Source: an uncultured Clostridia bacterium (GTDB taxonomy: Bacteria; Bacillota; Clostridia; Oscillospirales; CAG-272). Taken from it: a DNA stretch of 64,000 bases. The notes beneath the pieces were generated by a model that was not told where the DNA came from, ran no database searches, and saw nothing but the letters and a program-made list of their open reading frames with translations. Position 1 is the first letter of the stretch. Every line of letters begins with the position of its first letter. The position numbers and the translations under genes were made by a program. Positions 54,085-63,929 of this stretch are shown piece by piece. The DNA is taken from positions 124,001 through 188,000 of the forward strand of contig CALWJV010000001.1 of the NCBI GenBank assembly GCA_944381115.1. The letters run 5' to 3'.

Positions 54085-54640
54085 TCATTTATTATCTTCA
54101 AATTCAAAACTCAGTTCATATGTTCTTGCACGACCTGCTACTAATTTTTCATATCTAAAACGGTCAAACTCCGTAGTGGAAGCTCTGTTCCCAATGCGTA
54201 ATCTCCTCCACTTAGCATGCTCTTCCATTGTAATGTAACGGGAAGTTTTTCGTTATCGTACGAAATACGGCAGCGGATGTTTTCATTTTCAAGCACCGCT
54301 TTATCTTCTTTTACGTTTTACGACGTTATAAAAACTTCTTCTTCTCCCGTATCCGCTGGTGGGGTCATTTAAAACTGCCCCCCGATCGCTTTTTGTGCGC
54401 GAGAGGTAAGACCCTACGAGTTTATTGTCTTCGTCGGAATTGAGTCCGTTTTTTGATAAAAATGACATATTTATACCGCGGTAACGGACAACCGAAATAT
54501 CCAGCGCGTTGTCGGGATTGATTAAGAGTTCAAGTTCGCGGTTATAGACCAAAAGGTACCGCTTTTCGTTTTTGCTCCCGCACGAAAGTACCGTTTTATA
54601 ACACCCAAGCAACTGCTTATGATTACCTGCTCTTCTCTCC
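54085..54640 (-). pseudogene. Truncated and internally deleted DUF4432 (aldose-epimerase-like) gene
   Basis: Read leftward, frame 1 gives GNHKQLLGCYKTVLSCGSKN to DISVVRYRGINMSFLSKNGL, matching the N-terminal third of DUF4432 (beta-sandwich sugar epimerase-like proteins of about 340 residues). The middle is missing. A second frame gives IRCRISYDNEKLPVTLQWKS and GGDYALGTE, matching the C-terminal part, and a third gives EKLVAGRARTYELSFEFEDN before the stop. No start codon is present. The remnant is about 185 codons. It follows the isomerase-like gene directly, which suggests a former two-gene unit for sugar metabolism. Confidence 0.75.
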
Positions 54641-54642
54641 TA

Positions 54643-55827
54643 TCACAAAACAAGGTCGGGGTTTTCCGAGAAGTGTTTGAGCATTACCAGCGGCTCACTG
54701 TCGCTTTCGTTGACTATCTCTACGCCGCTTTTTGCCGCGTTCTCGGAAACGAAGAATTCATCGTTGGTAAGTTCTCCGTAACGGATCATTACGGGAGTTT
54801 CTATATTCCAAACACCAAGTTTTCCTCTTCCCTCGATGAGTATCATTCCGTAAGCGGCTCCGTCGCTGATAACAACAGACTGTCTGGGGTATACAGTCAG
54901 GCGCTTTGCGCTGACAACGGGGCATTTATAGCAAATCCATTCCTCTTTATAACTTTCGCTTTCGCGGGCGACGACGGGTTCCATAAATCTGTTCTTTTTA
55001 AAATGCGGGTCTGTATTTTTATCCCAGTCAATAACATCAAGAAGGTAGTCAAAGTTTCCGCGCTCCTCTTCGGGGCAGTTCTTCCAAAGAAGGTCCTCCG
55101 AGACGGTATGTCCGCCGAGAAGAACTGACTGATACATTGCGTAAACGTCAGACGCAAACTGTGGCTCGTACGTACATACGCTTGCGGGTGCATGCAGAAC
55201 TCCGGGGGGAACGTCCCAGCCGGTATCAAGTTTTATCTTATACGCCTGCGAATAATCCAGAAGATGGTTGTCTCCTTTTGTAAAGTTTACAAGACAATCT
55301 TTTATCTGCTCTTTCGTGCAGTCGGGGTCAAGGCCAAAGAAGGTATAATCGAACTCACCGCCGTAATTATTGAGTTGCGAAGGGAAAAAGTACATTTCCG
55401 GTTTACCGTCCGAGCCTACACGGGAAGCGTGCTGCTGACGGTGGTGTATGTGATGAGGAAGCGGGCCGAGATTATCAAAAAATTTGGAAAACATCGGCCA
55501 TTTGTGATATTTATTCCAAAGATTTTCTCCGATAAGTTCCCCTTTGAGTTCATCGACTGCTTGCCTGAGCAAAACGCTCTCCTTTCCGTCGGCGGATACG
55601 GCGTAACTCAGTCCTTCGTCGGGCGGGGTCCCAGGTCCGTTTTCCGCCCAAGTCGTGGATGAAAACCATCTTTCATCAATACCTCCGCGCTCGACGCCGA
55701 GCACATAGTAATCGTCCGGATGAAGTTTTATCCTCTTTCCGGGACGACAGAAACTGCGCGGTACCCATGTCGGTTTCAAGCGCAAAATGCCGTTTCCTTC
55801 TTTCAGTAATTTCTCGCTTAACTTCAT
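54643..55827 (-). CDS. Cupin-type sugar isomerase-like protein (class I mannose-6-phosphate isomerase relative)
   Basis: 394 residues with two cupin halves. PLPHHIHHRQQHA and the KLDTGWDVPPGVLHAPA segment supply His and other residues at the positions of the Zn site of class I phosphomannose isomerases, but the overall sequence is divergent, and the charged QLNNYGGEFDY region is not standard ManA. It may isomerise a free or phosphorylated sugar such as lyxose or mannose. AGGAGG precedes the ATG. The gene and its downstream DUF4432 remnant look richer in G+C than their surroundings, which may mean recent transfer. Confidence 0.7.
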   Translation of the reverse strand: MKLSEKLLKEGNGILRLKPTWVPRSFCRPGKRIKLHPDDYYVLGVERGGIDERWFSSTTWAENGPGTPPDEGLSYAVSADGKESVLLRQAVDELKGELIGENLWNKYHKWPMFSKFFDNLGPLPHHIHHRQQHASRVGSDGKPEMYFFPSQLNNYGGEFDYTFFGLDPDCTKEQIKDCLVNFTKGDNHLLDYSQAYKIKLDTGWDVPPGVLHAPASVCTYEPQFASDVYAMYQSVLLGGHTVSEDLLWKNCPEEERGNFDYLLDVIDWDKNTDPHFKKNRFMEPVVARESESYKEEWICYKCPVVSAKRLTVYPRQSVVISDGAAYGMILIEGRGKLGVWNIETPVMIRYGELTNDEFFVSENAAKSGVEIVNESDSEPLVMLKHFSENPDLVL

Positions 55828-56087
55828 TGTCTTTCCTCCTGTTTATAATTTTAATATGAAAATACAGAAGCTGTAAATTATAAGATTTAATTAAGAATCG
55901 TCACCACGTGTTTTTCGTTTTTTATTTATTGTAACTCCTTTTATCATTTTTTGGCAATACATATATTTCTGTAATCTGTAAGTAACAGAAATTTTTACTT
56001 TCGTTTATGTAATTATTTTAATGCACGATAATAATATAAAAAAAATTCAGTGTCGGTTTCTTATAAAAATTATAAACCATTATATAT

Positions 56088-56116
56088 ACCTTATCACAAA
56101 AATAACTCTTTGTCAA
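56088..56116 (-). promoter_or_regulatory. Sigma-A promoter of the isomerase-like gene
   Basis: Read leftward: TTGACA (56111-56116), a 17-bp spacer and TAAGGT (56088-56093). A second TTGACA lies 20 bp further upstream. The leader of about 250 nt to ATG 55827 shows no clear structure. The remaining intergenic bases to 56291 are featureless and AT-rich. Confidence 0.55.
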
Positions 56117-56291
56117 CAATATTTTTGTCAATATGTGACTATTTATTAATACTTTTATTATCCCAAATCAGAAAAACCCTGATTTTATCTTGAGTACAAC
56201 AATTATATTTGAGCGCTGAAATATTAAATCATTAATAGTGTCATTAATTGAAAAATGTAAATTGTATTTTTACATTAAAAGTATCGGTATT

Positions 56292-56334
56292 AAAAAAAGC
56301 ACCGATGCTTTTTCTGATATAAAGCATCGGTACT
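56292..56334 (-). terminator. Terminator of the glutamine synthetase-Amt operon
   Basis: A 12-13 bp stem (GTACCGATGCTTT with AAAGCATCGGTGC, one mismatch), then TTTTTTTA on the operon strand, 16 bp after the Amt-PII stop. Confidence 0.9.
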
Positions 56335-56349
56335 CCGAAAATTTATTAA

Positions 56350-58098
56350 TTATTCAACGTCCTGTAAAGCGTCATATCCTTCTTCACCGGTACGGACTTT
56401 TACGACGTTTTCAACATCGTAAACAAATATCTTTCCGTCTCCGATATGTCCGGTGTACAAAACCTTTTTGGCGGTCTCTATAACACTTCTTACCGGAACC
56501 TTGCTTACTACGATATCGACCTGTACCTTAGGAAGCAGAGTCGCCTCGACCTCAACGCCACGGTAGAACTCCGGTTTACCCTTTTGTTGTCCGCAACCGA
56601 GTACGTGAGAAACCGTCATACCGGTTATACCGAGATCTGTCATTGCTTTTTTCAGCGCTTCAAATCTGCTCTCTTTACAGATTATCTCGATCTTTGTGAA
56701 CTTCGGCGAACCGTCAGAAAACTCAGGTACTTTCTTTACCGGGATCGCTTCCGCTACCGGTGTTTCACCGGAAACCGCTACTGCATTTTCAAATCCGTAA
56801 TCAAGAGTTTCAACCGCAGGAACAAAGTCGGCATAAGCAATCGGAAGACCATGTTCGGTAATATCAAGACCTTTGATCTCTTCTTCGGCAGACGCTCTCA
56901 GACCAACAGTTTTTTTCAAAATTAAGAATGTAATGATCATGCAAACGGCAGTCCATGCCATTATACATACTATACCGAGAAATTGAACTCCGATAAGTCT
57001 TGGATTTCCTGTATAAAACAGTCCTTCAAGTCCTGCGGGAGCCTTCGGATTTGCAAGAAGTCCAACTGCCAAAGTTCCCCATACTCCGTTTGCGAGGTGT
57101 ACTCCTATCGCTCCGACCGGGTCATCTATATGTAATTTAAGGTCAAGAAATTCGACTGCAACAACTACCAATATACCGGATACTATTCCGACTATCGTTG
57201 CACCGAGCGCGTCAAGAGCGTCACACCCTGCGGTTATTCCGACAAGACCTGCCAAAGAACCGTTAAGACACATGGATACATCTGGTTTTCCATTTTTTAT
57301 CCAAGTAAATATCATGGTGGTACATGTTGCTACCGCCGGAGCAATAGTTGTGGTAAGGAATATGGAAGCAAGAGACTCACTGTCCCATGCAGCCGCTCCG
57401 TTGAATCCGTACCAACCGAACCAAAGAATGAAACAACCCAGTGCGCCGAGGGTTATCGAGTGGCCGGGAATCGCATTTACCTTTTTAACTTTTCCCGATT
57501 TGTCTCTAAGGTATTTTCCGAGTCTCGGTCCTACCATTATCGCTCCGATAAGAGCAGTAAGTCCGCCAACGGTATGAATCGCCGCAGATCCGGCAAAATA
57601 ATGAAATCCGAGGTTTACGAGCCAACCTTTCGAGTTCCAGACCCAGCCCGCTTCTATCGGGTAAACGAACAGCGAGATGACTCCGGAATAGATACAGTAT
57701 GCAATGAATCTTGTTCTTTCTGCCATTGCTCCTGAAACTATCGTTGCTGCCGTTGCACAGAATACAAGGTTAAATACAAAACTTGATGCATAATTTTCAA
57801 CAAAATATTCAAAATTCGTGAAAATTTCAAGGTTCGGAATTCCAATTATTCCTAAAACACAGTCCTCAGCCATCATAAAACTGAATCCGAGAATTACGAA
57901 CACTACTGTACCTATACAGAAATCCATAAGGTTTTTCATTATGATATTTCCTGCGTTCTTTGCCCTTGTAAAGCCTGTTTCAACCATTGCAAATCCCGCC
58001 TGCATAAAAAATACCAACGCGGCACCGATCAAAAACCATATTGCAAAAACTTCGGAATTTACCGCTTCTTCTATCATTGAGGTTAATGCCTCAGACAT
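56350..58098 (-). CDS. Ammonium transporter fused to a C-terminal PII signal domain
   Basis: 582 residues. Residues 1-400 are an Amt channel with eleven hydrophobic segments and hallmarks FMQAGFAMVETGF, FHYFAGSAAIHTVGG and the pore His near HSITLGALGCFILWFGWYGFN. After a linker (about 405-465) comes a complete PII/GlnK domain: FTKIEIICKESRFEALKKAM, the T-loop KPEFYRGVEVEATLLPKV and GDGKIFVYDVENVVKVRTGE. The Tyr equivalent to E. coli Tyr51 is Val, so uridylylation is not expected; control would be by ATP/ADP and 2-oxoglutarate, with the T-loop plugging the channel. A TTG at 58107 is rejected for ATG 58098. It is cotranscribed with the upstream glutamine synthetase. Confidence 0.95.
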   Translation of the reverse strand: MSEALTSMIEEAVNSEVFAIWFLIGAALVFFMQAGFAMVETGFTRAKNAGNIIMKNLMDFCIGTVVFVILGFSFMMAEDCVLGIIGIPNLEIFTNFEYFVENYASSFVFNLVFCATAATIVSGAMAERTRFIAYCIYSGVISLFVYPIEAGWVWNSKGWLVNLGFHYFAGSAAIHTVGGLTALIGAIMVGPRLGKYLRDKSGKVKKVNAIPGHSITLGALGCFILWFGWYGFNGAAAWDSESLASIFLTTTIAPAVATCTTMIFTWIKNGKPDVSMCLNGSLAGLVGITAGCDALDALGATIVGIVSGILVVVAVEFLDLKLHIDDPVGAIGVHLANGVWGTLAVGLLANPKAPAGLEGLFYTGNPRLIGVQFLGIVCIMAWTAVCMIITFLILKKTVGLRASAEEEIKGLDITEHGLPIAYADFVPAVETLDYGFENAVAVSGETPVAEAIPVKKVPEFSDGSPKFTKIEIICKESRFEALKKAMTDLGITGMTVSHVLGCGQQKGKPEFYRGVEVEATLLPKVQVDIVVSKVPVRSVIETAKKVLYTGHIGDGKIFVYDVENVVKVRTGEEGYDALQDVE

Positions 58099-58135
58099 TT
58101 TAATCAATTCCTTTAATATATTTAATTTTATTTTT

Positions 58136-60235
58136 TCATCTTACGCCGAAAAGCAGTTCGCCGTAACGGGGGAACGGCCAATATTTCTTTGCCGTAATCT
58201 TTTCCGCTTCGTCACATACCGCTCTCAATCTGCCCATTTTTACCAGAAGTTCATCTTTTACTGCCATTGACTGTTCTGCTATATCTCCCAATTCTGAAAC
58301 TTCAATAAGTGCCTTTTCCAGTTCTTCGGTCTTCATTGACATACTTTCTACAAGTCCAGACAGTTTTATTATTAAACTTTTTTCATAAGATACCGGTATT
58401 GTCGAACCACCCACCGATTGCTTCAAATTAACTGCCTTGGCAATATCCGCTACATAACTTTCAACTGCAGGTGCTATTTCTGTTCTAGCCATATCGCACA
58501 TTGTCCTTGCCTCTATAATTACCGTCTTACAGTAGTTTTCAAGAGTAATCTCATATCTGGATTTTAGTTCCGTTTCAGAGAAAATTTTATGCGATGTCAG
58601 CATTTTGACATTTTTCTCGTCAAGCAAGTGTCCGACACAGTCAGCAGTAGTCTTATAATTCAAAAGACCTCTCTTTTCGGTTGCTTCCTTTATCCAATGT
58701 TCGTCGTAACCGTTTCCGTTGAAAATTATTCTCTTGTGCTCTTTTATAGTATTTTTGATAAGTTTTTGGAGTTCATCTCTGAAATTTTCCGCTCCTTCGA
58801 GCACATCCGCATACTGTTTCAACGATTCAGCCACTGCTGCATTAAGCATTATATTCGCACATGCTATGCTGTTTGAAGACCCAAGCATACGAAATTCAAA
58901 TTTATTTCCGGTAAATGCAAATGGCGATGTACGGTTTCTATCCGTTGTATCCCTTGTAAACTTTGGCAGTACACTGACTCCGAGTTTCATCTGCGTCTTT
59001 TCAGTAGCGTTATACGGAGCGTCATTTTCTATTGCGTCAAGGACTGCGCTGAGTTCATCGCCGAGGAACATTGAAACGACTGCCGGCGGGGCTTCGTTAG
59101 CCCCTAGTCTATGGTCATTTCCTGCTGTCGCAACGGAGATCCTCAAAAGATCCTGGTAATCGTCAACCGCTTTTATAACAGCGCAAAGGAATAATAAAAA
59201 CTGAGCATTTTCGTAAGGCGTTTCTCCCGGTGAAAGAAGATTTACTCCCGTGTCTGTGGATATTGACCAGTTATTGTGCTTTCCGCTTCCGTTTACACCT
59301 GCAAACGGTTTTTCGTGAAGCAGACATACAAGTCCATGCCTTGCCGCAACCTTCTGCATTATTTCCATTGTCAACTGATTGTGATCGGTTGCAATATTTG
59401 TAGTTGAATATATCGGTGCAAGTTCGTGTTGCGCAGGAGCAACTTCATTATGTTCTGTTTTTGCCAATATCCCGAGTTTCCAAAGTTCCTTGTTCAGGTC
59501 TTCCATGTACGCCGCTACCCTCGGTTTTATTACTCCGAAATAATGGTCATCCATTTCCTGTCCTTTAGGAGGCCTTGCACCGAAAAGTGTTCTTCCCGTA
59601 TATACCAGGTCTCTTCTTTTATCGTACATTTCCTTATCGACAAGAAAGTATTCCTGCTCTGGTCCGACAGATGTCTTTACACATTTAACCGTATCGTTGC
59701 CGAACAGTTTTATTATCCTCATTGCCTGTATATTCAACGCTTCCATAGAACGAAGAAGTGGAGTCTTTTTATCAAGGGCCTCACCTCCATACGAACAAAA
59801 CGCCGTTGGTATACAAAGTGTTTTTCCCTTTATGAACGCATATGAGGTAGGATCCCAGGCCGTATAACCTCTCGCCTCAAATGTTGCTCTTAGCCCTCCT
59901 GACGGAAATGATGACGCATCCGGCTCACCTTTTATAAGTTCTTTTCCGGAAAATTCCATTATTACTCCGCCGTCCGGCGAAGGAGATATAAAACTATCAT
60001 GCTTTTCCGCTGTTATTCCGGTCAAAGGCTGGAACCAATGTGTGTAATGTGTCGCACCTTTTGATACTGCCCAGTCTTTCATTGCCGTTGCAACTTCATT
60101 TGCAACCCCTATGTCAAGTTGCTGTCCTTCGTCTATAGTCTTTCTTAGCGAAGCGTATACCTTTGCAGGCAATGTCGCTTTCATAACCCGGTCATCAAAG
60201 ACCATGCTTCCAAAATAATCAGAAACTTTTTCCAT
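58136..60235 (-). CDS. glnN: Glutamine synthetase type III
   Basis: 699 residues, the size of type III enzymes (types I and II are about 450 and 370). GSIII motifs are present: [45 protein letters not shown] (metal and substrate site), [15 protein letters not shown] (ammonia and ATP site) and [16 protein letters not shown]. It makes glutamine from glutamate, ammonia and ATP. AAGGAAG precedes the ATG. It heads an operon with the Amt-PII gene 37 bp downstream, so uptake and assimilation of ammonia are made together. Its leader is structured. Confidence 0.97.
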   Translation of the reverse strand: MEKVSDYFGSMVFDDRVMKATLPAKVYASLRKTIDEGQQLDIGVANEVATAMKDWAVSKGATHYTHWFQPLTGITAEKHDSFISPSPDGGVIMEFSGKELIKGEPDASSFPSGGLRATFEARGYTAWDPTSYAFIKGKTLCIPTAFCSYGGEALDKKTPLLRSMEALNIQAMRIIKLFGNDTVKCVKTSVGPEQEYFLVDKEMYDKRRDLVYTGRTLFGARPPKGQEMDDHYFGVIKPRVAAYMEDLNKELWKLGILAKTEHNEVAPAQHELAPIYSTTNIATDHNQLTMEIMQKVAARHGLVCLLHEKPFAGVNGSGKHNNWSISTDTGVNLLSPGETPYENAQFLLFLCAVIKAVDDYQDLLRISVATAGNDHRLGANEAPPAVVSMFLGDELSAVLDAIENDAPYNATEKTQMKLGVSVLPKFTRDTTDRNRTSPFAFTGNKFEFRMLGSSNSIACANIMLNAAVAESLKQYADVLEGAENFRDELQKLIKNTIKEHKRIIFNGNGYDEHWIKEATEKRGLLNYKTTADCVGHLLDEKNVKMLTSHKIFSETELKSRYEITLENYCKTVIIEARTMCDMARTEIAPAVESYVADIAKAVNLKQSVGGSTIPVSYEKSLIIKLSGLVESMSMKTEELEKALIEVSELGDIAEQSMAVKDELLVKMGRLRAVCDEAEKITAKKYWPFPRYGELLFGVR

Positions 60236-60468
60236 AATTTTCTTCCTTTCTGTATTTCAAATCTCATTTTCCTTTCGGTCAGAGTTTTGTTTAGTAATTT
60301 ATAAAAACAAATGGCATCTTATACGTTTACACGTAAAAGACGCCCTTGCCTTTTATCCTTTTATTTATTATAGACCGTTATAGACCGCGGCCTTTTGTGT
60401 TTTCAACATCACTGATATTAAACACAAAAGGCAAAGATACCTTCAAAAAGACATCTTTGCCTTAATTG
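60236..60468 (-). promoter_or_regulatory. Structured leader of the glnN-amt operon with a possible attenuator
   Basis: Three hairpins lie between the promoter and glnN. In transcript order: (1) GGCAAAGAT with ATCTTTGCC (60430-60461); (2) GCCTTTTGTGTTT with AAACACAAAAGGC (60390-60432), whose 5' arm shares bases with the 3' arm of hairpin 1, so the two compete; (3) a 14-bp stem with one mismatch and a GUAA tetraloop (60313-60344), followed by ATTTGTTTTTAT, which looks like an intrinsic terminator. A direct repeat GGTCTATAA occurs twice between 2 and 3. This fits nitrogen control by antitermination, as known for ANTAR-type regulators in Clostridia, but no match to a described riboswitch was found. 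Confidence 0.6.
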
Positions 60469-60474
60469 ACTATT

Positions 60475-60503
60475 ATTATACAACGTTTTTTCCCGTTTGT
60501 CAA
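60475..60503 (-). promoter_or_regulatory. Consensus sigma-A promoter of glnN-amt
   Basis: Read leftward: TTGACA (60498-60503), a 17-bp spacer and TATAAT (60475-60480), an exact match. The region 60504-60769 upstream is very AT-rich and holds no recognisable gene. Confidence 0.92.
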
Positions 60504-60769
60504 TACCTTTTTTCAAAAAAATTAAATTTTTTTCAAAAAAAGTTTTTTCTCTTCTTTTTCTATCTTTTTTTGAATAATTGCAACGCCGATATAAAATGCG
60601 GCAAAACGCAATACGTAAGCTCCGAAAATTATCCGAAATATATTTCTCGTAAGTTGCAAATCAAAACCTGGTTTATTATTAAAAAAGTACCACCGCCTAT
60701 AACATATCCGTATATACTTATATATTGTTATTTTCTTCGGCGTAACCCATGCCTGCTTTTGTTATATAA

Positions 60770-60955
60770 TTAGGCGGAAGTTCGCGGTATTGCATTATGC
60801 ACAACATTTTCGGTGTATGCTCTGCCGATATCTATTCTTCGTGTAAAAAGAAACGGCATTACAAACAGTACCGCAAGCAATATTACAGATATAAATAAAA
60901 TCTTAACTTTTTTTAATAAAGATCCAGAAATTTTTGCATTGTTCTTACACCTCAC
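60770..60955 (-). CDS. Possible small single-TM protein
   Basis: 61 residues with one TM segment (VKILFISVILLAVLFVMPFL) between basic flanks. The only start is GTG with no ribosome site; a good AGGTG lies upstream of an out-of-frame ATG that stops after eight codons. It follows the aldo/keto reductase gene by 30 bp. It may be a gene remnant or chance. Confidence 0.25.
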   Translation of the reverse strand: MRCKNNAKISGSLLKKVKILFISVILLAVLFVMPFLFTRRIDIGRAYTENVVHNAIPRTSA

Positions 60956-60985
60956 ATATGTAATGGATCTCGTTTAAATAATTTT

Positions 60986-61942
60986 TTATTTTCCGTAAAG
61001 GTCCAGGCTCTCTACGACATTTTCGTCGAGTACAAAACTTTCGCCGTCCAAAATCTCTGCAAGATGTTCTTCGCTTGAAACGGAAAATATCGGCACTACT
61101 TTTACCGAAAGACCGAGAAGTGCCGACATTGCGCATGCGGATATACTATGTCCTGTATTTTGTGCGGCATTCTTCAATATTTCAAACCTGCGATCGTTCT
61201 CTTTATTATTAAATGCAGGATAACGCCAGCGGTCAAATCTGTCACCGTCTTTCAGTTTTTTTGCAAAATAACCGCGTGCTCCCGCCGAATAGGCAAAAAG
61301 CGGGGTTTCGGTACTTTCGAGAAACGCAAGTTGTTCTCTGTCAGCGTGAACGAGCGTTTTATCTGCCGCAGGATCAAAGTTCTCATTTGCTGCGCTGAAT
61401 GAATTTGAATATCCAAAAAATCCTGAAAAACCGTTTTCCTCGCTTTTCTTTTTTGCCTCACGCATACGTGCTGTCGTAAAGTTAGATCCACCGTAATTCA
61501 AGATCTTTCCTTCTTTTTTCAGTTTTTCGCAAAAATAAAGTATTTCTTCAATGGAAAGAGAAGTATTATCTCGGTGAAGCCAATAAAAATCAATAGTATC
61601 GATACCAAGTGCGGACAAGCTCATTTCAACATCTTTTCTGACATCCTCTTCCGTCACGCGGCTCTTTGTCGGGTCGGAAAATTCGTAATGTCCTCCCTTT
61701 GTCGCTATATGGACGCAATTTTTTCCGCGGGCCTTTAAATATCTGCCTAGCAGTTTTTCACTGCCGTTATCTCCGTCAAGCCACCTACAATAAACGTTTG
61801 CCGTATCTATAAGATTACCGCCGTTTTCACGGAATATATCAATAATACGGAACGCATCATTTTCCGAGACTTTATAACCAAAATCCGCAGCACCCATACA
61901 TATTCTTCCGAGTGATACACCGCGTACCGTAATATTTTTCAT
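60986..61942 (-). CDS. Aldo/keto reductase
   Basis: A 318-residue NADPH-dependent TIM-barrel oxidoreductase. The catalytic tetrad is visible: Asp and Tyr in LIDTANVYCRW, Lys in HIATKGGH and His in FYWLHRD. GRICMGAADFGYKVSENDA at the start and VKVVPIFSVSSEEHLAEIL near the end are typical of the subgroup that acts on sugars or small aldehydes. AAGGAG lies nine bases before the ATG. The gene appears to stand alone; the substrate is unknown. Confidence 0.93.
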   Translation of the reverse strand: MKNITVRGVSLGRICMGAADFGYKVSENDAFRIIDIFRENGGNLIDTANVYCRWLDGDNGSEKLLGRYLKARGKNCVHIATKGGHYEFSDPTKSRVTEEDVRKDVEMSLSALGIDTIDFYWLHRDNTSLSIEEILYFCEKLKKEGKILNYGGSNFTTARMREAKKKSEENGFSGFFGYSNSFSAANENFDPAADKTLVHADREQLAFLESTETPLFAYSAGARGYFAKKLKDGDRFDRWRYPAFNNKENDRRFEILKNAAQNTGHSISACAMSALLGLSVKVVPIFSVSSEEHLAEILDGESFVLDENVVESLDLYGK

Positions 61943-62122
61943 ACTGTAATTCTCCTTTTTAATTCTCTATATACTCTTTACTTAAATAGTTATAAATCAA
62001 TTTTTCTAATCCTATTGTTTTTCCCTGCTCTTGCTGCCTTGGTGTATAACTTGCCCCCTTGTTTCTTTTTTTTTACTCCTTGATATAAAATAAATTTATA
62101 AATCAGATTTTAATCCTTAAGA

Positions 62123-63181
62123 TCAACCGTAATAATTTATGCGGCAGGAATCGGGTATGCCTTTGTCCCAGTTTGAACGGTTAGCCACGCTATCAAATCT
62201 GCTTTCAGACATCATAATATTTATATTTTGTAAAGAACTGCATCTTTCAAATATCAGTCCTGCTATTGAAGTCAAACTGCCAGGAATAGTTACACTTGTT
62301 AATCCGGTACAACACTGAAACGCTGCGTATCCCAATGTCCTGAGACCGTTGGGTAAGTTCACATTTTGCAACCCGCTACATGAGCTGAATGCAGTAGATT
62401 TGATTTCTTTTAAAGAAGATGGAAGATTGATACTTGTTAAACCCGTACATTTATAAAACGCACTTGTTCCTATGACCTCAAGATTTTCGGGCAAATTAAT
62501 TTCATACAATCCCGTACATTCGGAAAACAATGCCTGACTTAATTCCGTTATTGTTTGAGGTATAGTAATACTCCTTAACTTACTGCACTGTCTTAATGCT
62601 TCTATACCAAGATATGTAACAGATTGAGGGATAGTCAAATTTTCTAAGTTCGAACATCCTTTGAATGCATAATTTCCTATATAGTCAATATTTTCGTGTA
62701 ATATTATACTTGTAAGCCCACGGCAATTCTGAAAAATTTTGGATTCTAAAGTAGTTATAGTTTCAGGTACTTCTATTGTCGTAAGTTTGCTGCAACCGTT
62801 AAAAGCGGCGCTTCCCAAACTTTGTAATCCATCCGGCAATACTATATCTGTCAGATTGTAGCAACCAGAAAAAGCACTGTTACCGATCCATTTTACACTT
62901 TGAGGTATTTCAACACCGCTTATATTTGCACAGTTTAAAAATGCATTTTCTCCGATTCCGGTAACCTCAATATTTTTATACTTATAAGGGATAACTATAT
63001 TTCCTTCAAAACCAATATCTGCATCCGTTATTTCATAAGTATTGTCTTCTTTTAAAGCAAAAGACAGCATGGACACATCAACCAACCTGGCATAAACTTC
63101 CATATTACCAGTTACAATTTCATTATCAAAATCAAATTCGGTTAAAAACGCGTTTTCTTTATACCAGCCTATAATGCTCAT
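62123..63181 (-). pseudogene. BspA-type leucine-rich repeat surface protein, 5'-truncated
   Basis: 353 residues from ATG 63181. At the N-terminus GWYKENAFLTEFDFDNE and NMEVYARL are the second half of a Listeria-Bacteroides (Flg_new/InlB B) repeat, so the first half and any signal peptide are missing. Residues 60-330 are about eleven LRR_5 repeats of 23 residues of the form CxxLTxIxIPxSVxxIGxxAFxxC. Such proteins act in adhesion in gut bacteria, but without a signal peptide this copy cannot be exported by the usual route. The ATG has no ribosome site. The truncation point falls near 63190-63240, in front of the DUF3796 promoter. Confidence 0.75.
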
Positions 63182-63265
63182 GTGCGATAAAGTAACACAC
63201 AAGAATTTGATAGACAGCAGTCCGCTATTCCGTAAAAATAATTTGTGTGCTGGTATGAAGTGGCT

Positions 63266-63294
63266 TGACTATTGCTACTTCATGTGGTATATTT
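63266..63294 (+). promoter_or_regulatory. Sigma-A promoter of the DUF3796-HTH pair
   Basis: TTGACT (63266-63271), a 17-bp spacer and TATATT (63289-63294), 46 bp before ATG 63341. Confidence 0.75.
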
Positions 63295-63340
63295 ATATTA
63301 TAAAGAGCGAAATACACCACATTATACGGGAGGTAATTTT

Positions 63341-63700
63341 ATGAAACATAAGATTAACTATTTGGGATTTTTATCTCTGCTTGCATTGATAGCAATTCTA
63401 GGCTTGATAACGGACAATAATGGTCTATATGGTTTTTTTGGATTTGCCTATTATCTCAGGTATTTTTGGGTTATTCCAGATGAATTTTTCCAACTTAATG
63501 TTCAAAAGGCTGCAACATTTGCTTTTATGTCTGAAATGATTTCTCTTGTTCCTTTTATGTTTGTCTGCACTTATATTTATGGCGCAGCAAAAGCAGTTCC
63601 TACAGCATTTGGATTGAGTTTTGCGGTAACCATTTTTGTGTTTACGATTGCACTTATCGTTTTGGAATGGAAAGAACGAAAAGGAGCAGAGAATGATTAA
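63341..63700 (+). CDS. DUF3796-type membrane protein
   Basis: 119 residues with three or four TM segments. [20 protein letters not shown] and [20 protein letters not shown] match DUF3796 proteins, which commonly lie beside a small HTH regulator. GGGAGG lies before ATG 63341; the upstream frame from 63272 is rejected for lack of a ribosome site. Its stop overlaps the next start by eight bases, so the two are translationally coupled. Function unknown. Confidence 0.82.
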   Translation: MKHKINYLGFLSLLALIAILGLITDNNGLYGFFGFAYYLRYFWVIPDEFFQLNVQKAATFAFMSEMISLVPFMFVCTYIYGAAKAVPTAFGLSFAVTIFVFTIALIVLEWKERKGAEND

Positions 63701-63929
63701 AAATCGCATTAAAGAATACAGAGCAAAGTATGACATGAAACAAGAGGATTTGGCAAAGTTAGTAGGTGTTCGCAGAGAAACAATAGGGAATTTAGAAAAA
63801 GGCAAATATAACCCGTCATTGGTATTGGCATGGAATATAGCAAAAGTATTCCATGTTTCAATTGAAGAAATTTTCACCGTTGAAGATCAAGATAGCAAAG
63901 CCGGCCGAGCCAGCGGGCGGTCAAGATGA
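63693..63929 (+). CDS. Small HTH (XRE-type) regulator with an abnormal C-terminal tail
   Basis: 78 residues. [20 protein letters not shown] and [20 protein letters not shown] form the helix-turn-helix of YgzD-like regulators, and [13 protein letters not shown] is the usual end. Here it continues as [11 protein letters not shown], encoded by sequence that is suddenly GC-rich, so the original stop has probably been replaced at a junction near 63895. AAAGGAG precedes ATG 63693. Confidence 0.85.
   Translation: MIKNRIKEYRAKYDMKQEDLAKLVGVRRETIGNLEKGKYNPSLVLAWNIAKVFHVSIEEIFTVEDQDSKAGRASGRSR

Noticed and set aside
54619..55662. Plus-strand open frames of 110-170 codons
   Set aside because: They are antisense to the isomerase-like gene and reflect its G+C-richer codons.
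56446..56925. 159-codon plus-strand frame
   Set aside because: Antisense to the PII part of the Amt-PII gene; composition is not protein-like.
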